Below the pieces are notes generated by a model. That model was not told where the DNA came from. It saw only the letters and a program-made list of their open reading frames with translations, and made no database searches. Of a stretch of 64,000 nt of DNA, positions 34,504 to 45,900 are shown one piece after another; position 1 is the first letter of the stretch; every line of letters starts with the position of its first letter. The translations under genes and the position numbers were made by a program. The DNA comes from Sinotaia quadrata (taxonomy: Eukaryota; Mollusca; Gastropoda; Architaenioglossa; Viviparidae), in contig CM054183.1 in NCBI GenBank assembly GCA_028829895.1, forward strand, positions 69,997,071 through 70,061,070. Reading direction: 5' to 3'.

Positions 34504-36240
34504 GTATTACACAATGTACATTCACAGACACATGAACACACATAAAATAGATAGATAATATGTTCCTACTTGTTTAAGAAAAAATGTATACGCTCGGATA
34601 CCGAGTAAGAATGTTAATCTGTTTTACACGTCTATTTCTTTCTCAAGCAAATAACCGTGCATTTATCTACATGCATGGCTGAGAACCGTTCGAGGAGTAA
34701 ATTTGATATTATTGTAGAGCATTACTTTCGCGTTATCTAGATAACAAGAGTACGTTGTGAACTGGCTTACTCTTTATGCATACAACCCCTGACACGTAGC
34801 CAAAAATTAAAACTGATTTGTGCTTTGTGACCTTGACATACTCTCTTAAAATATAAAAATATTATAGAAAGTGATATTGGGTTGGGTGAAGCTGTCACAA
34901 AATGTTACAATAAATATAATCCTATTGTATGTTCTTGTACTCACATTATCAAATGTAGTTCCAGATATATTTATCATAAAGATATTATTTTAAAACACGC
35001 TTATAGATATATGTATTCAGGAATGAGTGGGTCTGAAAATCCGTCAAAAGCCTTAAGTTTTCAAGCTTATTATTGATTTTAAGCAATAAAAAAAATGTTC
35101 AATTATTTTTAAATCGTACCTAATGACTGCCGATATCAAAGGAACATATTTTCTGTATATCATTTTAATTATGCAATTTATTTGCATATTATTATCCTTG
35201 CACCCTAAGTATGAACATTTCAATTTTCTCCGGACAGTGGATTGGGAAGAAAACTATGTCATGTTTATTAGCGCTTACTAGATTATTTAGTCGATACGAG
35301 ATGCAATACATATTTTATTTTAAATATAGATATTAATATGTGTATCAAATATAATTCCAATATAATTTAAAATGACTTCCGTTGCATTAATGATCTAAGA
35401 CTATGCACTTCAAAATATTTTACAATTGCAAATAAAATGTATAGTATTCATAATAGGATATTTCCTAATGAAATCGTGTCAAAATGTTTAGATCTGTATA
35501 TCAGTTTAGTGAGAAACCAATATGCGTTTTCCTAACCCAAATTCTGCAAAATCCATTTTCTTCAAAATACTTTTATACACATGTTTTATGTGAAATGACG
35601 TCAACAGTGGGCTATTATTACGAAGATGTGAGTCAGTAAATAGAGAATTTACTACCGATTTTCATTTACTTATGACGTATTTTAGGAAAACAATGGATGA
35701 TATATAACTTGCATTTTTTATAATATTTTTAGTAAAGGTTTAAATAATTTAAATTTTAAAATTCCAACTGCTGTCAAGAGCTAAGTATGCTTGGTCATGG
35801 TAATCTATGCAACTATATCTTTTTACAAATAAACCAGTCGTTAATCTGGATCAATTGCCGTGAATGTTTTTATTTTAAATTGTGATTTGTGGATTTCATC
35901 AAATCCCATTATATTAACTTTATTATACACTTATTTGGAGCATATTTCCTTGTGAACCACATTTGAGTGAATGTTAACTCGTTACCAGTCACTAGTTTTC
36001 CCTTTTGAGATCTGTCAATACTTTTAGTTTTGATATCAAAGCCGTAATCACTGCTACTCAGCACATGAATGCTGAACCAGACCCCAGGAGATGCTTGCTT
36101 ATCGGGAGATAGTTTTCTGTTAGGTGGCATTCTATGGGAAGGTGAATTAATGTACCGATTGTTCAAAATGCAATTCTTGTGAGTACACTGCACATTAAAA
36201 CATTTTAATCGGTTTGTGTCAGGCCGGCTGGCCTCCAAGA
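34504..36240. other. Intron F-G, AT-rich unique block
   Basis: At 1.7 kb this is the longest stretch in the gene without arrays. A minus-strand open frame at 35909-36238 (109 residues) has no motif I recognise and no homology hint. Confidence 0.45.
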
Positions 36241-36249
36241 TAAATCGTT

Positions 36250-36668
36250 TGTGCTCGAGTTTACTATCACGTGATCATGTAAATAAATCTTCTGTGTTCG
36301 ATTTTACTTGACATGTAATCATGTAAATAAATGTTTTGTGTTCGATTTTACTTGACATGTAATCATGTAAATATCTCCATTTTGTTCTATTTCAGAATGG
36401 TTTGTGATCATGTAAATATCTCCATTTTGTTCTATTTCAGAATGGTTTGTGATCATGTAAATATCTCCATTTTGTTCTATTTCAGAATGGATTGTGATCA
36501 TGTAAATATCTCCATTTTGTTCTATTTCAGAATGGTTTGTGATCATGTAAATATCTCCATTTTGTTCTATTTCAGAATGGATTGTGATCATGTAAATATC
36601 TCCATTTTGTTCTATTTCAGAATGGTTTGTGATCATGTAAATATCTCCATTTTGTTCTATTTCAGAAT
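36250..36668. repeat. 45-bp array, 7 units, of acceptor plus ATGG (exon G start)
   Basis: 'ttctatttcag|aATGG' recurs every 45 bases (AG at 36395, 36440, 36485, 36530, 36575, 36620 and 36665), followed by 'tttgtgatcatgtaaatat'. It resembles the exon G acceptor plus ATGGACTACTGTGAC. A related repeat of about 46 bp without the acceptor precedes it. Confidence 0.92.
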
Positions 36669-36936
36669 TATATAATTGACTAATTTCATTTTGATTTGAC
36701 TGTGATCATATAAATAACTTCATTCAGTTCATTTTATTTTCTGATGGACTACTGAGACTTTCGACATACATAGAAATAACTCCAATGTGTTCGCTATTAA
36801 TGTGATAATTTAAATAACACTGTTCTGTTCAGTTTGTTTTATGGACTATTGCGACTTCAGATCATAAAAATAACTTCAGTGTGTTCGCCTTTATTGTGAA
36901 AGTTAATAAGTCATTTCTGGTCGATTTTATTTTCAG
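36669..36936. repeat. Decayed copies of the exon G 5' edge at 96-bp spacing
   Basis: 'ATGGACTACTGAGAC' at 36744 (14/15 bases of the exon start) and 'ATGGACTATTGCGAC' at 36841 (13/15) precede the real exon start at 36937, at intervals of 97 and 96. The intron text between them is also repeated. Confidence 0.88.
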
Positions 36937-37198
36937 ATGGACTACTGTGACACGCGACCGTATATCTGCGCAACACATGGACGTTTTCGGAGCTACATGG
37001 ACTTTTTGTTTGAGTTTAAAAACTGGTGTATTGTCATGGTAACAGTCTGCATAGTTCCACTAGGATTAGTAGTATTCGAGTCTGGAATTGATCTTAACTG
37101 GATTTTTTATGTTGGTGCTATCGTAACAATTCCCTGCTTTCCACCAGTACTCCTGTCTATTGTCTGGGTCAAAGCCACATCACAAGGTCTTATTGCAG
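36937..37198 (+). CDS. DUR3: DUR3-like exon G
   Basis: Acceptor 'attttattttcag', donor 'ATTGCAG|gtttgt'; phase 0 in, phase 1 out. It encodes residues 444-530: the end of the Cys-rich insert (YCDTRPYICATHG), then NWCIVMVTVCIVPLGLVVFE and a helix ending LLSIVWVKATSQGLIAG. The SIVWxKATxxGxIAG block matches the family's helix 11-12 region. An alternative donor at ACAAG|gtctta would break phase with exon H. Confidence 0.94.
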
Positions 37199-37745
37199 GT
37201 TTGTGATATATTAAATCTGTACTTCTGTTTGTCTGGTCAAGGCCACATCACAAGTCGTATTGTAGTTTTGTGACATTTTTAGCCAGTACTTCATTAGTGT
37301 TTGGGTCAAGGTCACGTCACAACATTTTATTTCGCACCTGTACCACTTTCTCTCATTTGTATCAAAGTCACGTCAAACGGTTTCAGTTCAGTGTGGGACC
37401 TTACCAATCACGACCACTAATTGCAGATTTGTAATATATAATTTGATTCAAGGTAAACACAAGCGCTCGCTGGACATATGTACTATTTTTATTGTAAGGC
37501 TTGACTTTATTACAATGTCTTTTTGGGAGTATGTGCTACTTTCAGATGTTTGTTTCAAGAGTTCAAATGGTCACAATGCAGGTGTGCTATATTTTGCTGT
37601 TTGGATAAAAATTGACAAGTTCTCTTTATAAGTATGTACTATTTCCTATTGTTTAGATAAAAATTGACAAGTTCTCTTTATAAGTATGTACTATTTCCTA
37701 TTGTTTGAATCAAGACATCAAAGTGTCTCGTTACAGGTAGGTACT
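37199..37745. repeat. Decayed tandem copies of the exon G end
   Basis: The exon text 'gtcaaagccacatcacaag' (37168) recurs as 'gtcaaggccacatcacaag' at 37236, 'gtcaaggtcacgtcacaa' at 37305 and 'atcaaagtcacgtcaaa' at 37361, with the following donor region partly kept. After 37590 a separate 52-bp duplication ('aaaattgacaagttctcttt') follows. Confidence 0.87.
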
Positions 37746-37879
37746 ATCTATTTCTTTTATTAGGAGTTAACTTCCTAACTTAACGTATGCGGACGAAAAA
37801 TCTCAGTCAAGCCTCAGTGCCTCTTTAATTAAAGAGAAATATTATTACCTTCATTAAGAGTTACCGGAATCAAATCACC

Positions 37880-38205
37880 TTTGCCAATGTATGTGTTATT
37901 AGCTACAGAAATCGCCCAAATGGACTGCCTCTTTCTTTATCAGAATATTCCGCTAAATGTTTTAGAATAATCTTTTAGTGGGACAAGAATAATTATTCTG
38001 TACTGTACTGTAATTATTAATTAATTAATTAATTAAATAATGTATAATACTGTACTGTAATTAATAATTAATTAATTTATGTGTTATTAGCTACAGAAAT
38101 CGCCCAAATGGACTGCCTCCACAAAAACTCTTTCTTTAGCAGAATATTCTGCTAAATGTTTTTGAATAATCTTTTAGTGGGACAAGAATAATTATTCTCC
38201 CAGTT
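37880..38205. repeat. 190-bp duplication
   Basis: 'attagctacagaaatcgccc' and about 120 following bases occur at about 37898 and 38088. Between them is a nested 'aattaattaattaa' and 'tgtactgtaatta' duplication. Confidence 0.9.
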
Positions 38206-39237
38206 ATTCGGCGCGAGATCGTGCACTGACTGATTTAGATGCGTTGTTGTCTAACGATCTTAAGTGAAATTTTAACACACCGGCTTCATATCATGTATCC
38301 CTTAGAAAATAACATTAAATCAGAAATGTTATTGTATAAATACGTTAATTAAATAATTATTTTGTTTACGTTTACATGTTGTCATAGTCTCTCGACCTTT
38401 TCAGGCAATGAAGAATCTCTTCCATCCTACTGAACGAAAGCAGCTCTCACACAGTTCTCAAAGAATCTCAGGATTTGTGGCCATCCCAGTTATTCTAGAC
38501 CACAGTAAACGCATTGCACGGCAACCTCTTTTGATACCATTTTCTAGACAATATTTTACAGCATTCATCAATCTTAGAGGTTTGATCAGATTTCATTTGT
38601 ACATCTCCTACGCGGACAACTCTTGTCTGTCAAGAAGCGCAACTTCTCCTATCTCTTTATTTTCTGAGCACACAGTAGCTCCCCCTTTGCAGCTTCTTTT
38701 TTTTTCTTTTCTGTTACTTTTTTAAGACGATGCCTGCATGCATTGCAAGATCTTAGCGTGTTGACGTGTTATCAGTTGCAGAAAACACGTCTTCCTCCAT
38801 TCCACCACGTACCCAGAATTGAGACATCTGCATTATCTTCTGTCATCTGCATCACTTAGTTTGCTCCAAATGGTTACACCTATAGCTGAACATTGTATCG
38901 ATTTAGCAGTGCTCAACATATTACAGTCTACATGCCATTTCACAATGTTTCCCTGCTACAGCTCAAACGCCATTTTGCTGTAAGCAAATCTTTATTTGAT
39001 ACAGTGCTCATCTCTTTGGCGTGTGCATTTAATGCGGGTGGATTTAAGTTTACTAATACGTCCTTAATATTATCTACATCGACATGTTCTAGATCTAATC
39101 AACGGCACAAACAACAATCCAATTTGTTTTGCAGTCTGTGTAAAAGGTTAGGATAATTTGTCGCGAAATATTTTGAAATGCTGTCTATATCAATTATCGA
39201 TAAATGACGTACCGAGCCGTGAAACAAGCACAACATT
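38206..39237. other. Complex intron block, possible decayed coding trace on the minus strand
   Basis: Base composition is more balanced than in the neighbours. On the minus strand, about 39105-38950, a frame contains NIKDVLVNLNPPALNAHAKE and DLLTAKWRLSCSRETL before a stop. Another frame continues with HVDCNMLSTAKSIQCSAIG. It looks like a broken gene, probably a transposon, that I cannot identify. Confidence 0.4.
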
Positions 39238-39655
39238 TCAATAAATAAGATCCCGTTGAGGACCTTTGGTGACAGTTTTTATTAAATAAGATCCCGTTGA
39301 GGACCTTTGGTGACAGTTTTTATTAAATAAGATCCCGTTGAGGACCGATGGTGACAGTTTTTATTAAATAAGATCCCGTTGAGGACCTTTGGTGACAGTT
39401 TTTATTAAATAAGATCCCGTTGAGGACCTTTGGTGACAGTTTTTATTAAATAAGATCCCGTTGAGGACCTTTGGTGACAGTTTTTATTAAATAAGATCCC
39501 GTTGAAGACCTTTGGTGACAGTTTTTATTAAATAAGATCCCGTTGAAGACATTTGGTGACAGTTTTTATTAAATAAGATCCCGTTGAAGACATTTGGTGA
39601 CAGTTTTTATTAAATAAGATCCCGTTGAAGACCTTTGGTGACAGTTTGAGTTAGA
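39238..39655. repeat. 41-bp array, 10 units
   Basis: Units with 'aaataagatcccgttgagga' and 'cctttggtgacagtttttat'. Single-base variants cluster in neighbouring units. Confidence 0.97.
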
Positions 39656-39993
39656 ACAAATTACGGGATTATCTAAATCAGTGTGGCTAAGCCAAATGCC
39701 ATTGTGTACGAAGGGACAGGATTACAGCTTTAAATATAAGACGTAATGTCACGTGATCATTTCTTTCTGTACATCTCCTTCTTTTTGCCTATATAGAAGA
39801 GGTTATGCGACAATATATCAAAATAGCACGTCATTACATTGCTACATTTCCACAAAATATATCACTTATAATACACAGGTGAATATTGTTCTTGACAGTA
39901 GTCAATATTAATATTAACGTTGAGTTTTGTTTTAATTTTTCGGAATTTTTACCTTAACCATAAAATCTTTTTAACATATGGATTTATTTTCAG
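39656..39993. other. Intron sequence before exon H
   Basis: Unique sequence ending in the acceptor 'ggatttattttcag'. Confidence 0.5.
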
Positions 39994-40655
39994 GGAGCTT
40001 AAGCGGACTTGCGGCGGGAATTATTGCCACTTTAACTTCAGCTACATTTTACGAGGGTGGCTTAAATAACTTTCTAGTGAACACGGTCCAAGACTACGCC
40101 ATTTTAGCGGGCACCTGTTCAAGCTTTGGCTTCAGTTTAGGTGTCTCTATAGCGGGCTCTCTGCTAACGCACAAAATACGTACGCTTCAGGACGCTGAGG
40201 CAGAATGGCTCAAAATGTACGACATTGACAACCCTCTCCACCCGTGGGAGGTGAACTTGCGTGACGACCTACGTGGCTACGAGTACGAGGGGCGCCCGAC
40301 CATTGCCCAGATGAACCAGGCATTTCGCACCGCCAAGCTGACGGCCTATGTTGGAGGGGCGTGCTCAATTGGGCTGTTCGCCGTCATCATTCCGGGCATC
40401 ATGGCGAGTTTTCCAGTTATGGACGAAACTCAGTTCTCCATGTGGCTGTATTTTAACCAGATATGGGCCGTCGTCATGGCAATGATAGTCATCATCGCTC
40501 CTCCAGCTGAGGAAGTGATGCGCATCATTCATCAATGCAAGCGTAACCGCAACTTCCAGACAAAGGTCACCGAGAATTCGCATGACGTCACAGAATTGGT
40601 TGTGAAAGACGGCGAGCATATGGGTAACAGTGACGTCACACCGGTACATGTGTGA
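39994..40655 (+). CDS. DUR3: DUR3-like exon H (C-terminal, with stop)
   Basis: A 662-bp terminal exon entering in phase 1 and ending at TGA 40653-40655. It encodes residues 531-750: GSLSGLAAGIIATLTSATFY, DYAILAGTCSSFGFSLGVSI, a cytosolic loop with LHPWEVNLRDDLRG, two further helices (GLFAVIIPGIMASFPVM and WLYFNQIWAVVMAMIVIIAP) and a hydrophilic tail of about 60 residues. The ExEWxKxYxIDNPLHPWE-type loop is conserved in the family. Higher GC marks it off sharply from its flanks. Confidence 0.95.
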
Positions 40656-41130
40656 CATCATATGCAGAATGGAAGTAGTTACTTTATTGCTTGTACCTCA
40701 TTCGACAACGTATCAAAGAAACAACAAAGGAGCAAAGTCCTTAGTTTTCCTGCACCGGTAGAAACCTGGCGGCTTTGAAAAGAACATCTGAACACAATAC
40801 GCAGTCACTGGTGTAAACCTGGCGGCTTTGAAAAGAACATCTGAACACAATACGCAGTCACTGGTATAAACCTGGTGGCTTTGAAAAGAACATCTGAACA
40901 CAATACGCAGTCACTGGTATAAACCTGGCGGCTTTGAAAAGAACATCTGAACACAATACTCAGTCACTGGTATAAACCTGGCGGCTTTGAAAAGAACATC
41001 TGAACACAATACTCAGTCACTGGTATAAGCCTGGCGGCTTTAAAAAGAACATCTGAACACAATACGCAGCCACTGGTTTGGTATTTCATAGACAGACGAT
41101 TAGAAATGACATTAGAAAATTGACACTTTG
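40656..41130 (+). other. DUR3: Probable 3' UTR of the DUR3-like gene
   Basis: The sequence between the stop codon and the first good AATAAA. Most of it is a 53-bp minisatellite. Confidence 0.6.
40757..41078. repeat. 53-bp array, 6 units, in the probable 3' UTR
   Basis: Units with 'aaacctggcggctttgaaaa' and 'gaacatctgaacacaatacg', at 40762, 40815, 40868, 40921, 40974 and 41027. The units are more GC-rich than the intronic arrays. Confidence 0.96.
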
Positions 41131-41136
41131 AATAAA
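41131..41136 (+). promoter_or_regulatory. DUR3: Candidate poly(A) signal AATAAA
   Basis: First canonical AATAAA after the DUR3-like stop codon, about 480 bases downstream. Transcript data would be needed to confirm its use. Confidence 0.55.
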
Positions 41137-41324
41137 TGATCATGGCACAGGGTTTATTCATGGAAAAGTGAAGAAATGAATGATGGATAAAAATAGGATT
41201 TCAGGAGTTTACTGAATGGGTACCGTTCTTTTCGTATGTTTAGTTCTCATTTCTTTGATTCAGTTCTCATTTAAATTCTTATTTTTAATTCTTCTTTTAG
41301 TTCTTATGTTGAACTCTCATTTAT

Positions 41325-41770
41325 TTCAATGTTTAGCCCACATTTAATTTCTAATGTTTATAGTTCTCCTTTATTTAATATGTTTAGCCCACATTTCATT
41401 TCTAATGTTTATAGTTCTCCTTTATTTAATATGTTTAGCCCACGTTTCATTTCTAATGTTTATAGTTCTCCTTTATTTCATATGTTTAGCCCACGTTTCA
41501 TTTCTAATGTTTATAGTTCTCCTTTATTTCATATGTTTAGCCCACGTTTCATTTCTAATGTTTATAGTTCTCCTTTATTTCATATGTTTAGCCCACGTTT
41601 CATTTCTAATGTTTATAGTTCTCCTTTATTTCATATGTTTAGCCCAGTTTCATTTCTAATGTTTATAGTTCTCCTTTATTTCATATGTTTAGCCCACGTT
41701 TCATTTCTAATGTTTATAGTTCTCCTTTATTTCATATGTTTAGCCCAGATTACATTTCATATGTCTTAGG
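41325..41770. repeat. 51-bp array, about 9 units
   Basis: Units with 'tgtttagcccacgtttcatt' and 'tctaatgtttatagttctcc'. The 51-bp period makes overlapping hydrophobic open frames without meaning. Confidence 0.97.
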
Positions 41771-42050
41771 TAACGTTTCATTTGTTAGAGCTTGTTCTTA
41801 TTATATATTTATATTTAATTAACATTTAATTTCTTTATTGTTTCTACATTTTGTTTTGTGTTATCTCCTCTTTTAAATTTTCACGTTTGCCAAATTTTAA
41901 AAATAAAGTTCTCTTATTTCATTTGTTATGCTTATATATTTTAATTGTTATGTTCAAAATGATCACTTCTATTTTATTTTCGATGTTCATTAGATTCTAG
42001 TTCATTACATTTCCTGTCTTATGCTTAATCATTACAGTTTCTTGTATTTT
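41771..42050. other. AT-rich intergenic sequence
   Basis: T-rich, low complexity; no feature recognised. Confidence 0.4.
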
Positions 42051-42330
42051 CCTGTGCACAGTATGTTAATTCTTGTGTTAAATCATTGCAGTTCTTTTTT
42101 ATTCTTGTAATCCTTATGAACACTGTATGCTAATTCTTATGTTAAATCATTACAGTTACATTCTTCTTGTAATCCTTATGAGCACAGTATGTTAATTCTT
42201 GTGTTAATTTTTTTTTTACTCTTGTAATCCTTTGAATACAGTATGTTAATTCTTGTGTTAAATCATTATAGTTAATTTATTCTTATGAGCACAGTATGCT
42301 AATTCACGAATTAAATCATTGTAATTCTCG
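42050..42330. repeat. Degenerate array of about 70 bp, 4 units
   Basis: Units with 'cttgtaatccttatgagcac' and 'agtatgttaattcttgtgtt'. Confidence 0.85.
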
Positions 42331-43240
42331 CGTTTGCTATAGTTTTGTTTATAACCTAATTTTTTAGTTGCGTGTCTGCAGTTCCTAACAATATGTTGAC
42401 CATATTTGATTCATTATAAACACCATGTAATACTTTTTATTGTAATGCTCAAATCAGCAATGTCTCTTGCAGTGTTTTCACTTTTAAAACTTATAAATTC
42501 ATTATTATTTTCATTATTTATATAAACAAAGTATGTATGATGCAAGTTCTATGTAATTTAAATGCATGTCCTTGGAAGGGCGTTGGTTTAACAGACTCAC
42601 TCTCTAACGTTTTATCTGTACAGTACGAACAAGGAATTTGAGTTGATAAAGTCTGTAATTTATATCCTACCCTTAAAGTCTGTAATTTATATCCTCTATA
42701 ACATACCCTAAATCGGAGAAAGGATATGAATGACTTTGAGCCTGTCAGATTTTGTTTCCTATTAAAAGGAAAATGTTAAATGTCTATTAGTCTTGGTGTC
42801 GGCGTTTCATATGATATAGATATTATTTGGTATGAAGTTAAATATTATGTGGGTGTATACTGCTTCAACTTTGTTTACTAAGAATACAAGGTTATCAATC
42901 CACCCAAAGTTGCTTTCATGTATTTGCTACGAAGGCAAAAGAAAGATGGGATTAAGTCAGTCGAAACTCGGACTTTGCGTTGCTACGAAGGTAAACATTC
43001 AAATAGGTATCAGTCTTGCCAACTGTAACTTCCTTTTACTTCTTGGAAAACAGGTTAAAATGGAGATTTGTCGTTAGAACTCTATCTGTGTTGTTTTACT
43101 AGAACAGGTTAAAATTGGGATTTTTTTGCGGGTAAAACTCTAGCTCCTTTTTATTATTCCAAAGGCAAGCTTTAAGACGGGTGTAATTTGCTTCCAGCAT
43201 TTTTGTATTAGACTCTAGCTTGTTGGTAATGCAATGAAGG
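42331..43240. other. Intergenic sequence with a few short repeats
   Basis: A short duplication 'taaagtctgtaatttatatc' lies near 42640-42695. 'ctacgaaggcaa' and 'caggttaaaatgg' recur loosely from 42920 on, as a decayed forerunner of the 37-bp array. No coding trace. Confidence 0.5.
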
Positions 43241-43244
43241 CAGT

Positions 43245-43860
43245 TTAGTCGTTAGATTGTTTGCAATACTATGAAGTCAAGTTAGACTCTAGCCACTTTG
43301 TATTACTATGAAGGCAAGTTAGACTCTAGCCACTTTGTATTACTATGAAGGCAAGTTAGACTCTAGCCACTTTATATTACTAAGAAGGCAAGTTAGACTC
43401 TAGCCACTTTATATTACTAAGAAGTCAAGTTAGACTCTAGCCACTTTATATTACTAAGAAGTCAAGTTAGACTCTAGCCAGTTTGTATTACTATGAAGGC
43501 AAGTCAGACTCTAGCCAGTTTATATTACTATGAAGGCAAGTTAGACTCTAGCCAGTTTATATTACTATGAAGGCAAGTTAGACTCTAGCCAGTTTGTATT
43601 ACTATGAAGGCAAGTTAGACTCTAGCCAGTTTGTATTACTATGAAGGCAAGTTAGACTCTAGCCAGTTTGTATTACTATGAAGGCAAGTTAGACTCTAGC
43701 CACTTTATATTACTGGGAAGTTAGATTCTAGTTACTTTATATTACTATGAAGTCGAGTTAGACTTTATCCACTCTATATTATTAAGAAGTCAATTTGGAC
43801 TCTAGGCACTTTATATTACTATAAAGGCAAGTTAAACTCTAGCCTGTTTGTATTTACCGT
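43245..43860. repeat. 37-bp array, about 15 units
   Basis: Units with 'gaaggcaagttagactctag' and 'ccactttgtattactat'; cac/cag and gta/ata variants occur in blocks. Degenerate at both ends. Confidence 0.96.
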
Positions 43861-44102
43861 GAATATATCAGTTTTTGAAAAGTGTGTTTGCAACGAAGGC
43901 AATGGTTTCTAAAGATTAGCCAAACGCTTTGGGTAGTATTTCCAGCGAATCTGCCCTTTAATAAAATATCAAAAGCGACTTCCTAGATGTTTAAGTTAGA
44001 CAGGCCCCACTGTTGACATTGAGATAACTTTATTTATACAGCTATCTTAAAAAGCATACTACCGTTCTTGGCTATAACTCAGTCTTTTTAAAGAGAATGC
44101 TG

Positions 44103-44405
44103 AGAGTGCAGTGTCTCTGTTGAGGAAGATTTTCTTACAGAGTGCAGTGTCTCTGTTGAGGGAGATTTTGTTACAGAGTGCAGTGTCTCTGTTGAGGGAG
44201 ATTTTGTTACAGAGTGCAGTGTCTCTGTTGAGGGAGATTTTGTTACAGAGTGCAGTGTCTCTGTTGAGGGAGATTTTCTTACAGAGTGCAGTGTCTCTGT
44301 TGAGGGAGATTTTGTTACAGAGTGCAGTGTCTCTGTTGAGGGAGATTTTGTTACAGAGTGCAGTGTCTCTGTTGAGGGAGATTTTCTTACAGAGTGCAGT
44401 GTCTG
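44103..44405. repeat. 36-bp array, 8 units
   Basis: Units with 'gagtgcagtgtctctgttga' and 'gggagattttgttaca'. Long open frames on both strands follow from the 36-bp period. Confidence 0.97.
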
Positions 44406-44529
44406 AGTATAAAAGCATGGCTCTCATAAATAATCCTCGAGTCATTTATCGTGAGATCTGCGTAGACACAGTTCTATTGCAAAGTTTATAAACACTTGTG
44501 ACTAGTCGGTTGAGGGAGTTTTCAATTGT

Positions 44530-44655
44530 TCCTTTTTTGTGTCTCTCATCATGTGGAGACATTTACTACATCATTTTTACACTTCATTATTTTGTGTCTC
44601 TCATCATGTGGAAATATTTGCTACATAATGTTTACACTTTATTATTATGTGTGAA
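44530..44655. repeat. Tandem duplication of about 60 bp
   Basis: 'tgtgtctctcatcatgtgga' at about 44538 and 44593 with similar sequels. Confidence 0.88.
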
Positions 44656-45116
44656 ATCATTGGTGACAAATGTATTATGGTCCTCGACCGGGTATTTTCA
44701 TTATGTACTTGTCATCCTCAACTTTACATAATTGGCTGTGGCCTTTGTGTAAGAAAGAGCTAAATATAAACTCATTTTCAGAGAGTTTGAGTACAGATGA
44801 GACTAAATGTATATCTCACAATTCTACACGTTTGGTTGAGACCCTTAAGTTTAATTTTGTGTAAGAATGAGGCTAAATATAAACCTAATTTTTCAAAGTC
44901 AGGCAGAGGAGCGGCTGAAGGATACCGCTAGTTGAAATGCAAATAATTTAAGTCTACTCTATCAGATAAGGTGATAAATTGCTGCCAGTGTGCCAAGCAT
45001 ACGTACAAACCCTCGTGGTTGAAAATCGGCGATAGTTGTCTCCCTTAGGCCCCTGCTGTCATCAAAGCGTTGTAAAACGTCTCGCTTTAAAATGCACTTT
45101 GCTAAAATCATGTTTC
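44656..45116. other. Intergenic sequence, nothing recognised
   Basis: Unique sequence. Confidence 0.4.
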
Positions 45117-45215
45117 CCATTGGACGTTTTATCTCTGTTCACAAGTAAAATCTTTCCAAGACACTTTTGTCCGTGTTCACACGTAAAATCTTTCCAAGAC
45201 ACTTTTGTCCGTGTA
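45117..45215. repeat. Tandem duplication of about 45 bp
   Basis: 'gtaaaatctttccaagacac' twice. Confidence 0.9.
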
Positions 45216-45399
45216 CACAATCGAACTTGGAAGCACACGAAACCTTACAGCAATAAATCTCAGTTTCTTCTAGTTTAATATCTCTGAAGCAGTTAGATTT
45301 AATGATATAATTTTTGGTATAGATGACATAAATGTTGTCCTTTAAACTCCATAATCAACTAATGTCAAGCAAACCATTTTGACCTAGAATAGAATGATA

Positions 45400-45560
45400 C
45401 TTTTTAAATATTTTCTATTGTGGCTAAATCTGTTTGAGTGATATTATGTTATTTCCTGTTATGGCTAAATCTGTTTGAGTGATACTATTGTATCTCTTTG
45501 ATGATAAATCTATTTGAGTGATATTATTTTTATCTTTTGCTATGTCTAAATCTGTTCGTT
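45400..45560. repeat. Degenerate array of about 50-60 bp, 3 units
   Basis: Units with 'ggctaaatctgtttgagtga' and 'tattat'. Confidence 0.8.
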
Positions 45561-45779
45561 GTGCAAAGGTGTTCTTTAACGTTAGAGAGGTAGATCATCT
45601 ACTATTCTTCATAAAGAAATTTCATAAACGCTTTTAATCGTAGAAATGTTTGTAACTTGTAGTTACACGTTAATACTGTTTCATAGATTATACTAGAATG
45701 TCTTTCCACTGTTTTATAAATTTTCTATTACAATGATATGTTGATGTTTATTGTTTGTAATGGATTTTGCATGAGTAAA

Positions 45780-45807
45780 CACACACACATATGCACGCAC
45801 TCGCGCG

Positions 45808-45899
<92 letters not shown>

Positions 45900-45900
45900 A
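45780..45900. repeat. (TC)n(CA)n microsatellite
   Basis: CA run of more than 35 units at about 45825-45898, preceded by TC and mixed CA/CG. Confidence 0.98.

Noticed and set aside
35909..36238. 109-residue minus-strand frame in intron F-G
   Set aside because: No recognisable domain and no supporting neighbours; left as unexplained intron.
36319..36675. Open frames of 105-114 residues on both strands
   Set aside because: Product of the 45-bp acceptor array.
38408..38725. 105-residue plus-strand frame
   Set aside because: The neighbouring decayed coding trace is on the minus strand; this frame has no motif and ends in a poly-T artefact.
41329..41769. Overlapping hydrophobic frames of 101-146 residues
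   Set aside because: Product of the 51-bp tandem repeat.
44059..44491. Long open frames on both strands
   Set aside because: Produced by the 36-bp tandem repeat; both strands are equally open.
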